A stretch of 64,000 nt of DNA from Bidens hawaiensis (lineage: Eukaryota; Streptophyta; Magnoliopsida; Asterales; Asteraceae). Of the stretch, positions 1 through 12,025 are shown in pieces. Each line of letters opens with the position of its first letter. Position 1 is the first letter of the stretch. Under the pieces are notes generated by a model. It saw only the letters and a list, made by a program, of their open reading frames with translations. It was not told the origin of the DNA and did no database searches. The position numbers were made by a program, and so were the translations under genes. The stretch covers positions 62,001 to 126,000 of the forward strand of contig JAIQDT010005447.1 in assembly GCA_021521415.1 (NCBI GenBank), written 5' to 3'.

Positions 1-2869
1 CTGCAAAAGAAATGTCAGGTCTTGTACAGTTAGTAAGATACATAAGTGCTCCAATTGCACTGAGGTATGGTACTTCGGGACCAAGAATCTCTTCATTATC
101 TTCGCAAGGACGAAATGGATCATTGTCAACATTGAGTGATCTAACAACCATCAGTGTGCTTAAAGGATTTGCTTTGTCCATATTGAAATGTTTTAAGAGT
201 TTCCCAGTATAAGTTGACTGATGCACAAGTATATGCATATGCTCAATTTGTAAACCAAGACAATATTTGGTTTTTCCAAGATCTTTCATTTCGAATTCTT
301 TCTTTAAAAGAGCAATTGCTTCATTAATTTCTTTTTGTGTCCCAATTAAATTTAGATCGTCAACATACACAGCTATGATCACATATCCTGATGTTGTCTT
401 CTTGATGAAGACACATGGACAAATAAGATTATTTGTGTATCCTTTGCTTATCAAATAATCACTCAAACGATTGTACCACATCCTTCCAGATTGTTTCAGT
501 CCATACAAGGATCTTTGTAATTTGATGGAATACATTTCCTTAGGCTTTGAGCTTATTGCATCGGGGAGTTTAAATCCTTCGGGAATTTTCATATAGATGT
601 CACTATCTAGTGATCCATACAAGTTAAGCTGTGACAACATCTATAAGACGCATCTCTAACTTTTTAGAGACTGCTAAGCTGATTAAATATCTAAACGTAA
701 TAGCATCCATAACAGGAGAATACGTTTCTTCATAGTCAATTCCTGGCCTCTGAGAAAAACCTTGAGCTACAAGTCTTGCTTTGTATATTGTAACTTCATT
801 TTTCTCATTTCGTTTTCTCACAAAAACCCATTTATATCCTACAGGTTTCATTGACTTTGGTGTAATGACAATAGGTCCAAAAACCTTTCGATTGTTTAGT
901 GAGTTTAATTCAGCTTGCATAGCATCTTTCCATTTGTTCCAATCTTGTCGATTTTTACAATCATCTACAGATTTTGGTTCAAGGTCATCATTTTCTTCCA
1001 TGATATCGCTTGCTACAGAATAAGAAAATATATCATCAATATTTTCCATTTCATCTCGATCCCACATTATATGTGATTTACCATAGTTTATTGATAATTC
1101 TTTATTGGAATCATTTATTTCTTCCCGAGGAAATGTTATATCATTTATTCTTTCCTGAGGGAAGGTTTTGTCAATCATTCCTTCCTTAGGGTCAGTATCC
1201 TTCTCAGAACCCTTTCTTTTTCGAGGATTTTTATCCTTTGAACCGATTGGCCTTCCACGTTTTATACGTTTTTGAGATTCATGAGCTGCATTATTATGGT
1301 TTTGCTTGCTTGGAATCTCAATTCGAGCTGGAGCATTAGCAGCTGGTATATGAGATTTAGTGACCCTGTTTATATCAGTAAATGCATCAGGTAACTGATT
1401 TGCAATTTCTTGTAGATGTATTATTTTTTGAACCTCTGTCTCACTTTGTTTTGATCTTGGGTCTAAGTGTAACAATGATGGCACACACCATGATATATCT
1501 CTTTCTTGCCTTTTCATTTCTCCCCCTAATGCCGGGAACATTGTCTCGTTAAAATGGCAATAAGCAAAACGTGCTGTAAATACATCACCTGTTAAAGGTT
1601 CAAGGTATCTTATGATGGAAGACGTTTCATATCCAACATATATTCCCAACCTTCTTCGGGGGCCCATTTTTGTGCGTTGTGGCGGTGCAATAGGAACATA
1701 CACAGCACACCCAAAAATTCTAAGGTGAGAGATATTTGGCTCATTCCAGAAACAAGTTGTGTGGGAGAGTATTTATGATTTGCACTTGGTCTCACACGGA
1801 TTAATGATCCAGCATGCATAATTGCATGACCCCAAATAGAAACAGGGAGTTTTGTCCTCATTATTAATGGTCTAGCTATTAGCTGTAGGCGTTTGATCAA
1901 CGACTCGGCTAAGCCATTTTGTGTGTGTACATGAGCAACAGGGTGTTCTACAACAATCCCCACAGACATGCAATAATCATCAAAAGCATGTGATGTAAAT
2001 TCTCCCGCATTATCAAGTCTTACTCTTTTAATGATATAATCCGGAAAATGTGCACGTAATTTGATAATTTGAGCAAGAAATTTTGCAAAAGCAACATTAC
2101 GAGTCGATAATAAAGAGATATTAGACCATCTGCTGGATGCGTCTATTAAGACCATGAAGTATCTAAATGGTCCACATGGTGGATGAATTGGTCCACATAT
2201 GTCACCTTGAATTCTTTCAAGAAACATTGGTGTTTCTTTATCGACTTTTAATGGCGAAGGCCTTGTAATTAATTTTCCAAGAGAGCAAGATGTACATTGA
2301 GGCATTTTATCTATTTTGTGGATCTTTTGACCTTTCAGTGGATGCCCATGTGTATTTTCAATGATCCTTTTCATCATTGTGGATCCTGGATGGCCTAATC
2401 TGTCATGCCATAAGTTTATGATACCAGAATCGCAAACAATTTTCTTTGACTGCCATATGTGCTTGAGGCACATTTATATATGTATAATGCAAACCAGAAT
2501 GGAGCATTGGCAATTTTTCCAATATTTGATCTTTGCTTATGATATGCAAATATTTTTCATTACTAACAGTCCTTGACTGAGTATCATATCCATTATGATA
2601 TATGTTTCTGAAACTCAACAAATTTCTTGTTGATTTTGGGGAAAATAAAGCATTTTCTATTTTGAGCTTTGTACCATTTGGTAATGCTAAATTAGCTTTT
2701 CCCACTCCTTCTATCAAGTTTGTAGGACCTGATATTGTATTGATGATCCCTTTTGTTGGTTTCAGTTTATAAAAATATTTTTAGATCTAAGTATAGTATG
2801 CGTGGCTCCACTATCCGCTATACATATATCTTCTTCATTTGTTTGATCTTGTGCTCCGGTGATTTTCAT
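1..2869 (-). pseudogene. Copia-1 pol: protease, integrase, reverse transcriptase (broken, partial)
   Basis: Encodes the enzymes that cleave the polyprotein, integrate the cDNA and copy the RNA. From the right: a retropepsin stretch with DSGATHT (about 2800-2820); the GAG-pre-integrase motif LWHDRLGHPG (about 2400); the integrase core with DICGP, then RLDNAGEF, and a degraded third site near HVHTQNGLAES; then an RVT_2 domain with GYKWVFVRKR, KARLVAQGF and, left of 624, YVDDLN, the catalytic reverse transcriptase signature. Breaks include stops near 2780, a frameshift about 2403-2473, another about 1610-1703, and a stop at about 624-626 where the family has a tyrosine. RNase H is beyond the window edge. 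Confidence 0.85.
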
Positions 2870-3049
2870 TTTAAATCTTGAAAAATATTAAGAAAAAAAA
2901 AATAAGTGTATAACGAAGACATATGATTTTTAATAAGAACTTTATTTAATTGAAACACAAGTAGTACATGAAAGAGGAACTACATAATTAAAGATAATGA
3001 GAACACACTTAATAATTGCATCTAATTATAGTAGTCAAGCAACTTTGTT

Positions 3050-4094
3050 TCAAAGTTGCACCTCAAAGTCTTCAACGCTCAGCTCAGCATTGATATTATT
3101 AAAGTTATCAACATGGTTCACTTCTTTCTCTTTTCCTTTTAGAGAGGCTTGGTACAGTTCACACAGATGTGGAGCTGTGCGACAAGCCTTTTCCCAGTGG
3201 TTTGTACTTCCACATCTAAAACATGAAGTGCCATTGTTTTCGGACCTACCAGCTTCATTCCATTTATTTTGGTGGTTGGAATGGTATTGTGTGGGACATG
3301 ATAATTATTGGCTCTCTGGTTACAACCACGGCCACGGCCACGACCACGACCGTAAGAATTATTGTTCCATTTGAATGAAAGCTTACGATCATTAAAATGT
3401 CTTTTGTCAAAATGACCACGGCCACGTCCACGGCCTCGTCCTCGACTTTGTTCCATTTATGACCAGAATTTTTATGAGAACTTTTGTGAGCAACATGTGC
3501 TTCTGGTATTGCTAATGAACCCGTGGGACGAGATTGATGATTTTTCATCAATAATTCATTATTTTTCTCTGCTACAAGGAGCAATGCATTTAGATCAGAG
3601 TATCTCCTAAAATTCTGCAAACGATAATGTGTTTGCAAGTTTATGTTTGATGCATGAAACGTGGAGAAAGTTTTCTCTAACTTTTCTTCCTCTGTTACGG
3701 GATACCCACAAAATTCTAGCTTTGAGCAAATTCGGTATAAAGCAGAGGTGTAATCATTTACCCTTTTAAAATCTTGGAACCTAAGACCGTTCCATTCATC
3801 TCTAGAAGTAGGAAGTAAAACTTCCCTTAGATGACCGAATCTGCTTTTCAAATCTTCCCATATCATATATGGGTTATCATAATTAAAATACTCATGCTGT
3901 AGTAATTCATCAATATGTTTATGGATGAAAACATCAGCTCTTGCTTTATCCTGGTCAGAGCAATCATTGTATTCTTGGATTGTTTCTAACACATCTATAG
4001 ATTTTAAATGTCTTTTGACATTTGCTGTCCAAGACATATAATTTTCTCCAGAAATGTTGAGTGCAGGGAATTCGAGTTTTGCTATATTTGACAT
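3050..4094 (-). pseudogene. Copia-1 gag (capsid/nucleocapsid), frameshifted
   Basis: UBN2-type copia gag. I start it at the methionine of MSNIAKLEFPAL (4094) because this begins the conserved N-terminus; an in-frame upstream methionine at 4154 adds residues that do not look like gag. The body has the usual W-x-DLKSRFG-like and Y-R-ICSKL-like segments. It is followed by a glycine-arginine-rich tract (RGRGRG repeats, about 3330-3450) and the zinc knuckle CFRCGSTNHWEKAC (CX2CX4HX4C, about 3180-3225). The knuckle lies in a different frame from the capsid part, so at least one frameshift occurred near 3250-3450. The last residues, near SVEDFEVQL, are followed by a TGA at 3050-3052. Confidence 0.8.
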
Positions 4095-4815
4095 TTTGTT
4101 GCTAAACATAATAGAGCAAATAATAAGATAAATATTAGAATCCATATATATCAATCAACAATGAGATACAATACATTGGTAGAGCTATAAACATATAAAA
4201 GAAAAAGAAAATGCCGAAATCTTCAGATGGGAGATTAAAAATTAGAATGAGAAGTAGTATAAGCATTATAGTGACCAACAGCAAAACCGGGTGAATCATT
4301 TTGAGAACTTTATCTTGGATAAATTTAATAAGAAGAATGTTTGTTGTAAATGAAATGGGGTTAATGATTGGTTATTTACAGTGAAAATTTATAACCTTTT
4401 TACAACGGTTACATTACCGTTTATAACGGTAACATTACCGTTTGTATGTGTGTGTGTATATATATATAATTATAATATTAATTATTTTAAAGTAAGATAA
4501 TAAATAAGATATTAAATACAGTTTATTTTATAAAATATATAATTAGTATGCACAATAATAAGAATAGACTTGTTAGTGTAAATAAATCTAATTTCTAAAT
4601 GAAATATTAGTGTGCATATATAAATAAAAGTTAGAATAGTTATCAAACTTTAATAACAATGTTTATATACATTACTGCTGTTACTTAGTATATGTATATG
4701 CATATATATATATTTCTAATGTACATAATTAAAGAAGTGTTTATGATGCTTATGTGGATACATTTGTGTCTATTACCTTTCTTGATTAGGATATAAGCGG
4801 CTCGTGCTGATAACG
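4095..4815 (-). other. Copia-1 leader between primer site and gag
   Basis: About 700 bp, long for this kind of element. Very AT-rich, with a TG/TA simple repeat at 4445-4470 and a small inverted motif around 4400-4440 (repeats of CGGTAATGTTACCG type). I see no coding. The sense strand contains a TATA-like stretch followed by a UTR-like sequence, so part of it may be an older LTR or promoter fragment rather than true leader. Confidence 0.4.
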
Positions 4816-5111
4816 TGTTATAATATTAGCTCTAACTATAACAATATTATTAGTATAATATGAGAACTTGAAGATAACAAAACAAGAGAATAAGAAAATG
4901 TATGATTCAGTAAATTTTGATGATGTCTTCTTAGATTACAAAGATAGATATATATACAAAAAGGTAATACTATTTGGGGGACATGTTCATATAGTTGGGA
5001 TTGAAAATTTGGCATTCATCACATGGATGTGTCTTACCGACACTTTCATAACACTTATGTGGAGTGTTCATGTGGCCAAGACTTTTGACAAATGTGAAAA
5101 GGTGTTATACA
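4816..5111 (-). repeat. 5' LTR of copia-1 (296 bp)
   Basis: On the plus strand it runs from TGTTATAATATT to GGTGTTATACA, so the minus-strand LTR begins TGTATAACACC and ends TATAACA, with the required TG...CA ends and a short inverted repeat. The primer-like site abuts it on the left. The 83-codon open frame inside has no recognisable domain and is not called as a gene. Confidence 0.65.
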
Positions 5112-6720
5112 ACTTGTAAAATCGTCGGTGGTTTCACAACAAAGTCAATATATTTACCCTAGTTCATTTATTTGCGAACGTTGGAAAGGAGTCGAATTAA
5201 AAAAAATAAAAATTGATGACAAAATATTGAATCGGCCAAGAATGTTAACAAACCAAGATTAGACATTTTCTTTAAAATTTTAACACTATCAAACATTATG
5301 ATTTAAAAATTAAATACTTTAAAGATTTTGTTCTGTCAAAGGCAATATTTATTTTTTTGAGCGACTTTGTCATTTAAATTATCTACGACGTGAGTTGAAA
5401 ATCTTGATTAAACTATATGTTGAAGAATGAAGACCTTATCCACATGGAAAAAAAAAATGGATAAGAGCCATATTTTCGAAAGTGAATAATTATGGAATTA
5501 TCTGTATGATTGGTTAGTAATTAGGGGATGGGCCGCCTGTGCGTATGTACCTTAATCTTAATCGGGCATGGTATCGGCAATAAAGAACATCGTCACCACT
5601 ATTAAAACCGGGTACTATAAACAGATGTAACTAGTAGTTGATGAAAGTAGTCGTTGAGGTGGGTCATTTCTAATTAAAAAAAAATACTATAAATATTTAA
5701 TATTCACACTATTATTTTTCAAACACACTCCAAAATCATCTTCTCTACTCAAACATATCTTTACAAATTTTCAACAAGATGAAATTTCTCAAACGATAGC
5801 TCGGGTTGTTCATTTCTTCTATCGATGATGACATCCATATATTTCAGATGATAGAATCTTATTTATTTTCAAGAATAACGGATTCTTTGGTCTAACCGTT
5901 CTTGACGATACTATCCTTCGTGAATTGGTGGATATCAATGCACATTACCGACTTCGATTAGATGTTGCGACTCATCTTTAAACTTTAAATCTTCTGCACC
6001 TCAACTTGAGTGAGGATGTGTAGCTTTTTATTTATGTTTTCCAATTTTCGATAATTTAAAAGAAGAGTAATACAATGTAATATATAAATGGTGTTGTGCA
6101 TATAATTTTTCTAACGTAAATCAAACATGATATAAGATGTATTTTACTTTGTCTTAGGTCTTCTATTCAACAAAACTCATGACTCTACGTGTGTGCAAGG
6201 TATAACAAGACTGTAGATACGTCATTCGGTAAAAAAAAAGTTTCATTAATTTCAAATTATTATCTTAAATATATAAAAACGAAACCTCCACACATTCTCT
6301 CAAGCCACCGAATTGCTTTATTTGTAAATTGAGGTTTCTCACGCATTTTACCCGAATTAACGGGTATGGGTTTCACAAAACCCATATTGCCCTTAAACGG
6401 GTTATAACATCTCATTAAATTAAAAATTAATCTAACAAAATATTTGATATAAAAATTATATAAAATAGAGATATACTAAAAATTAATATACATTTAAAAA
6501 AATATATTATTTATAACTAATAAAACAATTTTATAGTAAAAAAATAAGCGGGTCACAGGTCTCACCAAACGATAGCTTTTGAACCAAGTTATAACATCTC
6601 ATTTATTTGTGAAACCCTTTCATCAAAAAACCTTAAGTATATTATTAACTTTCTTTTAATAAATAAAATTAAAAATACAAAAATATAAATATTAGAAAAT
6701 GAATAATGTAAAACAATCCC
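5112..6720. other. AT-rich spacer, no supported gene
   Basis: No long reading frame and no domain recognised. At 5688-5790 there is a TATA-like stretch (tataaatattt) followed by a CT/CA-rich 5'-UTR-like sequence and an ATG at about 5779; the frame after it stops quickly. It may be the relic of a transposon gene start. The motif ttataacatctcatt occurs at about 6404 and 6589, suggesting a small degenerate duplication. Confidence 0.4.
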
Positions 6721-7696
6721 CAGAGACGGACCTACACATACGGTGCGGGGGTCGGCCGTCAATCAGTGTTAATATAGTATTTAAATCATGACCGACCCGT
6801 GTGAAATTTTGATACCAACCATGTGGAATTTTAAAATCCAATGGATGATGAAAGAAAAATAAAAGAAAGAAGGTAGTATGACGAGAAAACTTTATTCCGA
6901 CTGATGTTGTGGCGTTTCTTCCCTATTGTTTGGACAATAGATAAAGAAGAAAGAGGCACATGGGTGCCCTAAATGTCTTTTTAGTAACATGAGTTTTTTA
7001 AAGGCCTAAATTAAAAAGCCTACAAGATGATCACTCGGTGGCATGTTCTATCTTTCTTTTTCTTCATTTTTTCCTAACTTAAAACAAATATATAAAATAT
7101 CTAACCACTAGATTATTTGTTTGTTATTTTGTTATGTCTATTATAAAACCTATAAAATATTTTGGTTCTTTATTGTTTATATCTTGTTTAGTTCACTTAT
7201 CATATTTTCTTTTTATTAGGTTATATGTATTTTTATTACTTACTTTTAATTAGAAACCCTTAAAACAAATATTGATTGGTATAACTTGAAATCGGTCAAA
7301 TGGTTGTATATGAACTAGAAAATTATATATTTTAAATACATTTATGTAAATAGGAATTAAGTTATGGCCCCCGGTTATAAAAATTTGGTTCCGCTAGTGA
7401 CAAAGTAAATATTGTTTCGGTTAGATTGAAAAATAAAAATCCGTAAAAACCATTTTTAAATAAATTGTATTTTAATTATTTATTTCTAACGATATTTTGT
7501 TTGATTATGTATATTTGGCTTATGTGACCCTACCCGAACCGATTTCATCCAACGAAAACGGCTAAAGCGAAACAAAAAAAGGTTATATAAAGATTTAACC
7601 TGACTCGAATGGCTGAAACAAAACAAATTTTTATATATAACTGCATACGATCCAAAATTTTTGACCCTGTGTGAAAATTTCCTAGATCCGCCACTG
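6721..7696. mobile_element. Non-autonomous hAT-like DNA element
   Basis: Left end CAGAGACGGACCTACA and right end (reverse complement) CAGTGGCGGATCTAGG form imperfect inverted repeats (CAGnGnCGGAnCTA). They are flanked by acaatccc (6713-6720) and acaatacc (7697-7704), an 8-bp target duplication with one mismatch. An 8-bp duplication and CAGnGnCGG ends fit the hAT superfamily. The 976-bp interior is AT-rich with no transposase; short open frames inside are not credible genes. Confidence 0.65.
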
Positions 7697-8019
7697 ACAA
7701 TACCACTTATACAAGGGATAAACACTAGTATATTATATATCTAAGTCTAACATTTTGTTGTCGTTTTAAAGCTAAAAGTAGTAAGTTGCTACTCCTATCT
7801 CTTGGATGAAAGAGCTCCACGTATTCTTCGTGGTCCATTATTGCGACAAAACTCAAAATATCGTTTAGAGACCCATAAAAAGTTCTCACCACTAAGCCTG
7901 TAAACAAACCGAATAAACACAAACAAATGCATGTTCATGTTTGATCATTTAATTAAAAATGAACAAGAAAAGTTAATCAAACAAATATTTTTTATTTATG
8001 TTCATTTATTTAAAAAAAA
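7697..8019. other. Spacer with a hAT-type end remnant
   Basis: No gene. The sequence cctgtaaacaaaccgaataaacac near 7898 resembles the inner part of ends such as GGGCTGTAAACGAGCCGA seen at 24929, so this may be one end of an older small element whose other part lies at 9161-9228, split by the Mutator-like insertion. Confidence 0.3.
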
Positions 8020-9160
8020 GATATTGGTTTGTAATACTCTTAACTCTCATCCATTGGTTAATATCACTCCCAACTTACACTTTATTTGTTTCTGGCACTC
8101 CCGAACTTAACGGACCCTAACTCCGTTAGTTTTTTTTTTGCTGATGTGGCATTATTTTTGCTGACATGTCACTAATCTTGCTTACATGGCTCATTTTAAT
8201 AAAATTATGATAAAAAGTTTAAAACTCATAATAATAATAATAACTCAACCCCCCCCCCCCCCCACCACGTCTTTTTCATCATCTTCCCCACCCAACCACC
8301 TCCCTCAATACAGACAGCCACCACCATCACACCAATAAGATACCACCCTCAATACACACAGACTACCACCATCGTACAACTCCTCACATACACCGGCACC
8401 ACCGCACAACTCGTCACATTTTTTATTGTTCAATCGGTGCTCAATCGATGTTCAGGAAGAGAAGACTTGAAAAATTAAAGGTCGTCTCGAATTGGGGAAA
8501 CTGTAGCCGGAGCCTTCGTGGTGCCTTTCCGACTCGAATTAACCGATCCTAAAGCTACCGAACTTGTTCCTAATCCACCGCCATGGTTTCCGGTAACCGA
8601 ACCTGAGTTATTAACATTCTGAGCTTCATTTGGTGAAATTATAGTGATATTGGACGTATGCTTGACGAAACGAAGAGCCGATTGGCGATGAAGATGTTCG
8701 TATTTTGAAGCGGATGGTTTAGGTTTTGTTTTGTTGTAGTATTTGATGCAGCAAGTTGTTACTGGAACAGGTGGATCTCGGATTGTTGGATCCGTTAGGA
8801 GAAGAGGTATCGGATGATGATTGTATGGTGGTGCCGATGTCTGTGAGGAGTTCTACGGTGGTGGCGGTGGCGGTGTGTATTAAGGGGGCGAGGGTGGTTG
8901 GGGACCTGGGGTGAGAGAGACGATGAAGAAGACATATTATTATTATTATTATTTTATTAGAAAAGCCACGTCAGCAAGAACAATGACATGTCAGCAAGAA
9001 TAATGCCACGTCAGCAAAAAAACTAACGGAGTTAGGTCCGTTAAGTTCAGGAGTGCCGTAAACAAACAGAGTGAAAGTTGGGAGTGGTGGATAACAAATC
9101 GAAAGTTGGGAGTGATATTAACCAACAAGTGAAAGTTGAGAGTATTAAACACCAATATCC
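8020..9160. mobile_element. Mutator-like element with about 230-bp terminal inverted repeats
   Basis: The left arm (8020 to about 8240) and right arm (about 8945-9160) are inverted copies. Shared landmarks are GATATTGGT at the tips, CTCCCAACTT, AACTCCGTTAG and the repeated GCTGACnTG(G/T) words. Long terminal inverted repeats and flanks of the form atttaaaaaa on both sides (9-10 bp, in an A-rich context) fit a TIR-type MULE. No transposase is present. The less AT-rich interior (about 8450-8900) could be captured sequence. A C-run (about 8247-8263) and an ATT run (about 8936-8955) sit at the inner arm edges. Confidence 0.65.
8450..8900. other. Possible captured gene fragment inside the Mutator-like element
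   Basis: This core is far less AT-rich than its flanks. One plus frame from about 8487 stays open for roughly 40 codons and includes a proline-rich stretch reading LVPNPPPWFPV before a stop. No family is recognised. Pack-MULE capture would explain it, but without a match to a host gene this is inference only. Confidence 0.25.
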
Positions 9161-9228
9161 ATTTAAAAAATAGATATATTCGTATTTGTTCATGTTCTTG
9201 TTCATTTATTTAAACAATATAAGGGAGA
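9161..9228. other. Short spacer between MULE and copia-2
   Basis: AT-rich, ending in ggaga (9224-9228), the left copy of the copia-2 target duplication. Confidence 0.5.
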
Positions 9229-9415
9229 TGATTAAAAATGTTCCGACCTTTTTGGTGTAGCCCATGATCTACGAATAATCTGCATGATTCATGCACGTGT
9301 TCTTTTCCCGTTTATCTTTCGAGTTATTTATTTGAATAACAATCGTTTGTGGCCAAGTCTTTAGGGTTTACCTATTCGTATGCGTATTATTGTTGCTTTG
9401 TTGCCTGTTTAATTA

Positions 9416-10038
9416 GCAATGTTTTCAGACCTGGCCTGGATATCAACCCGAATGTCTTACCGGGTCACAGGTCGGACCGGCCCGGGAGGTCGGACCGGAT
9501 GACGTCATAAATAATATATTATATATATATATATAATATAATATAAAGATTTCCTTTTTTTGGTTTAATTTCTATTTGCTTACCAATTTATTCAGATTTT
9601 GTAATCTTTAATTGATTTTATGTCGGGCTGATTAAAGTTGTGGGAATAAAAGAGATCAAATATGATGTTTCACTGCCTCCAAATGCTTCATTTCATATTC
9701 ATTTCACATTCAATTTTCTTATTAAATATATATGATTTGTTTTTCTTCTCTATACACATCAATAAGTTCTAGTTGGGTAGCTTGTGCTTAATCTTATAAG
9801 CATATTCATCTCGACCACTGCATGGGTTCGACTCCCACTTCCAGCTAGTGATTCATTTTTTAGTTAATTAAAAATAGGTTTTACCGGTTCAACCGACGGT
9901 TCATCGGTTCCGGTCGGACCGCGAACCGTTAAACCCGGCCGGACCGTTAGAAAACGGGTTTATTATGCGAACCAGACCGGTATCACTACCGGATCCCGGT
10001 CGAACTGGCCAGTCCGGTCCGGGTTTCAAAACATTGTT
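9416..10038. mobile_element. 623-bp TIR element inserted in the copia-2 5' LTR
   Basis: The ends are inverted copies of AATGTTTT followed by CCGG-rich sequence: left caatgttttcagacctgg, right reverse complement caatgttttgaaacccgg. It is flanked by gtttaatta (9407-9415) and gtttagtta (10039-10047), a 9-bp duplication with one mismatch; the 3' LTR shows the empty site. The subterminal arms are rich in GGTCGGACCGG and CCGGT words, and the centre is AT-rich with a tRNA-like stretch. No transposase. Duplication length suits a MULE (9 bp) or hAT (8 bp); I do not choose. Confidence 0.65.
9772..9850 (+). other. tRNA-like stretch with a perfect pol III B box
   Basis: GGTTCGACTCC (about 9828-9838) is a perfect B box, and the sequence around it can form a TGGG/CCCA T-stem. 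About 50 nt upstream, gggtagcttgtg is a weak A box. The acceptor stem is not convincing, so this is a tRNA-derived or SINE-like piece, not a functional tRNA. Confidence 0.4.
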
Positions 10039-10168
10039 GTTTAGTTATTTATAAAGGCCTTAGGGCTCTCAAGTGGTATTCACTTCAATTTAATCAATCA
10101 TGGATCTTGGTTGCTTCCTTTATCTCTTTATCTCTTTACTATAACTTGTTATCTAAACCATCAAATTG

Positions 10169-10181
10169 TGGTATCAAAGCC
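10169..10181 (+). promoter_or_regulatory. Copia-2 primer binding site
   Basis: TGGTATCAAAGCC, five bases after the LTR end, is one base off the initiator-methionine primer site TGGTATCAGAGCC used by most plant copia elements. Confidence 0.75.
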
Positions 10182-10232
10182 AAGAGGGCTCGATCAATTT
10201 TATTGAAGTCTATCAGATATATACTTCAATCT

Positions 10233-11060
10233 CATGGTTGAGCAAACAAGCATCCTCCCAACTGCACCAACCCAATCCATGTGTTCAACGACGAAGGTTA
10301 CGAATACTAAAGTATTCACATGAAGATAATTATAAGATCAAGGGATCTCTGGGAGTTTGTTGAGTCTAGATTCAATGACAAAGATAAGAATGCTAGGAAG
10401 AGAGATACTTATGCTATGGCCATAATTCGGCATGTTGTACATGATTATTTGTTTTTTCGAATAGATGCAACCTCTACTGTAAAAGAAATGAGAGATTTTA
10501 AAGATGGAATTCTAAGGGGATTCACAGGTTAAAGCAATCAAACTTCAAGGTCTGCGTTGACACTTTGAAAACCTCTGCATGAAAGAATAGCTTATTAGGC
10601 ATTTGGTGAAGCTGTTACCGATCAGATTGTTATTGAGAAGATCATTTGCAACCTTACACCTAAATTTTTTTATACTGTACCTTCAATTGAGATATCACAC
10701 GAATGACACGATCCACATCTCAGGGTCAGGCACCGATGAGTGCATTGAACTATCCATGTATCTCACAAGTATCACTCCTGTTAAGTTAATGGACTCTTTA
10801 CAATCACAAGAACAAATAATTAACAACAGACAACTGGCAAAACAAGAAAAGGTCGAGGAAAGCATTACAAGTGATCCATGATCACTCACAATTCATTAAT
10901 GAGTCTCAAGCTAGCAATGGTTCTGGCTCAAATCATGGAAAATTTCGTGGGTCCACACGTGGAAGAGGACGCGGCCGAAGCATGGATAGAAGCCGGGTCC
11001 CCAATTCACAGTTTGCAATAAGTTTGGTCACGCAAAAGTGAATATTGGTATAATGGAGAA
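10233..11060 (+). pseudogene. Copia-2 gag, broken
   Basis: The methionine at 10233 starts a family-like N-terminus, but the frame stops before 10320. The body continues in another frame with DLWEFVESRFND and AMAIIRHVVHDYLFFRI (UBN2-type gag), then a third frame with LMDSLQSQEQ (about 10790). A glycine-arginine-rich tail (RGRGRG, about 10960) leads into a decayed zinc-knuckle region near 11000-11060. At least three frames are used. Confidence 0.7.
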
Positions 11061-11149
11061 TCCCATGCTAACATGGCTTCCGATAAGGAAGAAGATACAA
11101 AGGCTAGGTCACAAGAGAAGAATAATGATAGGCTCGTCTATTCATGCAC

Positions 11150-12025
11150 ATGTTCCTGACATTCAATTTTCACTCATGACTTAATCCGCTGGTAATGGTA
11201 ACAAATCTTGTCTATGGTTTTTAGACTCTAGTTGCTCTAAGCACATGACATGATTAATGGAATGTTTTACTCATCTTGGTGATAGAAAATTGATGTTGAA
11301 GAGAAATGGATAGTTAATATAGATACCGCTGACGGTAAATAACGGCTCCTTGATGATGTCTACTTTGCCCCTAGACTTGAGTACAGCTTACTTAGTGTAG
11401 GGAAATTAATGAGGAAAGGATACTCCTTGTTGTTTGATGATGATAGATGTACAATCAAGAACAAAACCACTCGTGGAGTTCTTATGGTTGTAGAAATTTC
11501 CAACAACAATATGTTCTTAGTAGATGCTTCAAAAACTCATGAAGCCTGCACCGCTATCAACAACAAGGGGTCAAGATGGATGACACAACTAAGCTTTGGT
11601 ACTCAAGGTATGGTCATTATAATTCACATGGTTTAAAATTCCTGCATGACAAGGGTATGGTACTTAGCCTTCCAAGTATTAGACCCATTGATTCATGTGA
11701 GGGCTACGTAATTGGCAAGCATACAAGACATCAGTTTCCCTTCAAGTCTTGGATGGCTACCAAAAAGCAAGAACTCATCCATACAGATGTGTGTGGTCCT
11801 ATGCAGGTTCCTGGTTTGGGTGGTAGCTTATATTACATACTTTTCATTGACGACCTCACACGTATGTGTTGGGTCCATTTTATTACTAATAAATTTGAGG
11901 CTTTCAGCAAATTTAAAACCTTTAATGTGCTGGTGGAGAACCAAAGTGTGTGAAAAAATAAAGTCCTTAGATTAGACAAGGGTTGAGAATTCATCTCAAA
12001 CGAGTTCAACACCTTTTGTGATGAT
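11150..12025 (+). pseudogene. Copia-2 pol, first part: protease and N-terminal integrase
   Basis: FLDSSCSKHMT (about 11218-11250) is the copia protease active-site region with the usual DSG read here as DSS. LWYSRYGHYN (about 11587) is the GAG-pre-integrase motif. HTDVCGP (about 11780) and YYILFIDDLTR carry the first catalytic Asp of the integrase; the second, in a degraded LRLDKG.EF, is at about 11965-11990. Frameshifts occur between 11240 and 11409 and near 11580. The reading is cut at 12025 by the gypsy-type insertion and resumes at 18901. Confidence 0.8.

Larger units (their letters stand above)
1..5111 (-). mobile_element. Copia-1: Ty1/copia retrotransposon, 3' end outside the window
   Basis: Read on the minus strand the order is LTR (4816-5111), primer-like site (4801-4815), long leader, gag, protease, integrase and reverse transcriptase; the window ends inside the reverse transcriptase. 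Protease-integrase-RT order is diagnostic of Ty1/copia. The primer-like sequence, sense CGTTATCAGCACGAG, is of the kind I associate with the Ale/Retrofit branch; that lineage is an inference. Coding is broken by frameshifts and stops, so the copy is dead. The base just outside the LTR begins acttg, but the matching target duplication would lie beyond position 1. Confidence 0.85.
9229..10163 (+). repeat. 5' LTR of copia-2, interrupted by a TIR element
   Basis: Segments 9229-9415 and 10039-10163 align with the uninterrupted 3' LTR at 20834-21130 (about 300 bp). Shared landmarks are the stretch reading CCATGATCTACGAATAATC, the word TTTAAAGGCCTTAG (TTATAAAGGCCTTAG here) and the end ATCTAAACCA. 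Confidence 0.8.

Noticed and set aside
4868..5119. 83-codon open frame on the plus strand
   Set aside because: It lies antisense within the copia-1 LTR, has no domain and ends at the LTR edge.
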